Source: Saprospiraceae bacterium (GTDB taxonomy: Bacteria; Bacteroidota; Bacteroidia; Chitinophagales; Saprospiraceae). Taken from it: DNA of 64,000 bases. Positions 63,947-64,000 of this stretch are shown in pieces. The notes under the pieces are model-generated. The model made no database searches. It saw only the letters and a program-made list of their open reading frames with translations, and was not told the origin of the DNA. A program made the translations under genes and the position numbers. Position 1 is the first letter of the stretch. Each line of letters starts with the position of its first letter. Location of the stretch: contig JAHDGU010000009.1 in the NCBI GenBank assembly GCA_020627535.1, positions 144,149 through 208,148 of the forward strand. The letters are read 5' to 3'.

Positions 63947-64000
63947 GTAGACCGTAGACCGTAGACCGTAGACCGTAGACCGTAGACCGTAGACCGTAGA
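63947..64000 (+). repeat. Heptamer tandem repeat (GTAGACC)n
   Basis: At least 7.7 copies of GTAGACC without a mismatch run to the window edge, starting 7 bases after the FG-GAP stop codon. The true length cannot be seen. Confidence 0.95.

Overview
The window reads as chromosomal DNA of a free-living member of the Bacteroidota, most probably the Saprospiria (Saprospiraceae or Lewinella-like); that rank is inference. Supporting signs are promoters of the Bacteroidota type (TAnnTTTG, for example upstream of iscU and atpB), a Bacteroides-aerotolerance (Bat) operon, an ATP synthase operon lacking the beta and epsilon genes, several secreted proteins with type IX secretion (T9SS) C-terminal sorting domains, a GH3-family adenylating enzyme, and a large FG-GAP/ASPIC lipoprotein. 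No rRNA, tRNA, CRISPR array or transposase was recognised.

Layout. 0-2.4 kb: a DUF922-like lipoprotein and a divergent O-antigen-ligase-like membrane protein. 2.4-16 kb: a tightly packed minus-strand run of 13 genes, from moxR through DUF58, batA, batB, batC and batD to a GH3 enzyme, thrB, thrC and an ABC-F ATPase; many junctions overlap by 1-4 bases. 16-24.6 kb: two small plus-strand genes, asnS, a His-rich DUF4198 protein (minus), a tail-spike-type S74 protein and a LytS/LytTR two-component pair. 24.7-30 kb: atpB-E-F-H-A-G. 30-35.6 kb: a DUF4143 ATPase preceded by a palindrome array, a sugar nucleotidyltransferase and three secreted proteins. 36-39.1 kb: a NosR/NapH-like iron-sulfur membrane protein with an FAD reductase. 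39.2-40.7 kb: a parDE toxin-antitoxin pair embedded in repeats. 40.7-45.3 kb: queD, holB, ricT, lpdA. 45.3-46.8 kb: a fic gene bracketed by a second copy of the 3' end of lpdA. 46.9-51.8 kb: an accessory block of secreted proteins in which two genes are broken. 52-58.5 kb: an MFS transporter, a secreted protein, a kelch/MopE-repeat protein and a porin. 58.6-64 kb: iscU with an IscA-type gene, a repeat-rich spacer, a lone exbD, the FG-GAP lipoprotein and a heptamer microsatellite cut by the window end.

How the genes fit together. The Bat/MoxR genes are envelope-stress or secreted-complex assembly factors of unclear mechanism, unusually co-oriented with threonine biosynthesis. The atp genes give the F0 sector plus delta, alpha and gamma. 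ThrB and ThrC are the last two steps to threonine. ricT follows holB within a few bases, as expected for a core-genome arrangement.

Most noteworthy signals. (1) A 14-base word TTTTGGCGRAAGCC that recurs 13 times, plus one variant, inside core genes on both strands and in three reading contexts, so it is a DNA-level signal. (2) Four 26-bp palindromes at an exact 32-bp period ending one base before the start codon of a DUF4143 ATPase, with arm pairing kept by a paired change. (3) A dispersed intergenic hairpin with compensatory stem changes. (4) fic inserted between lpdA and a diverged duplicate of its 3' end. (5) A long adhesin gene open in one frame except for two in-frame stops.
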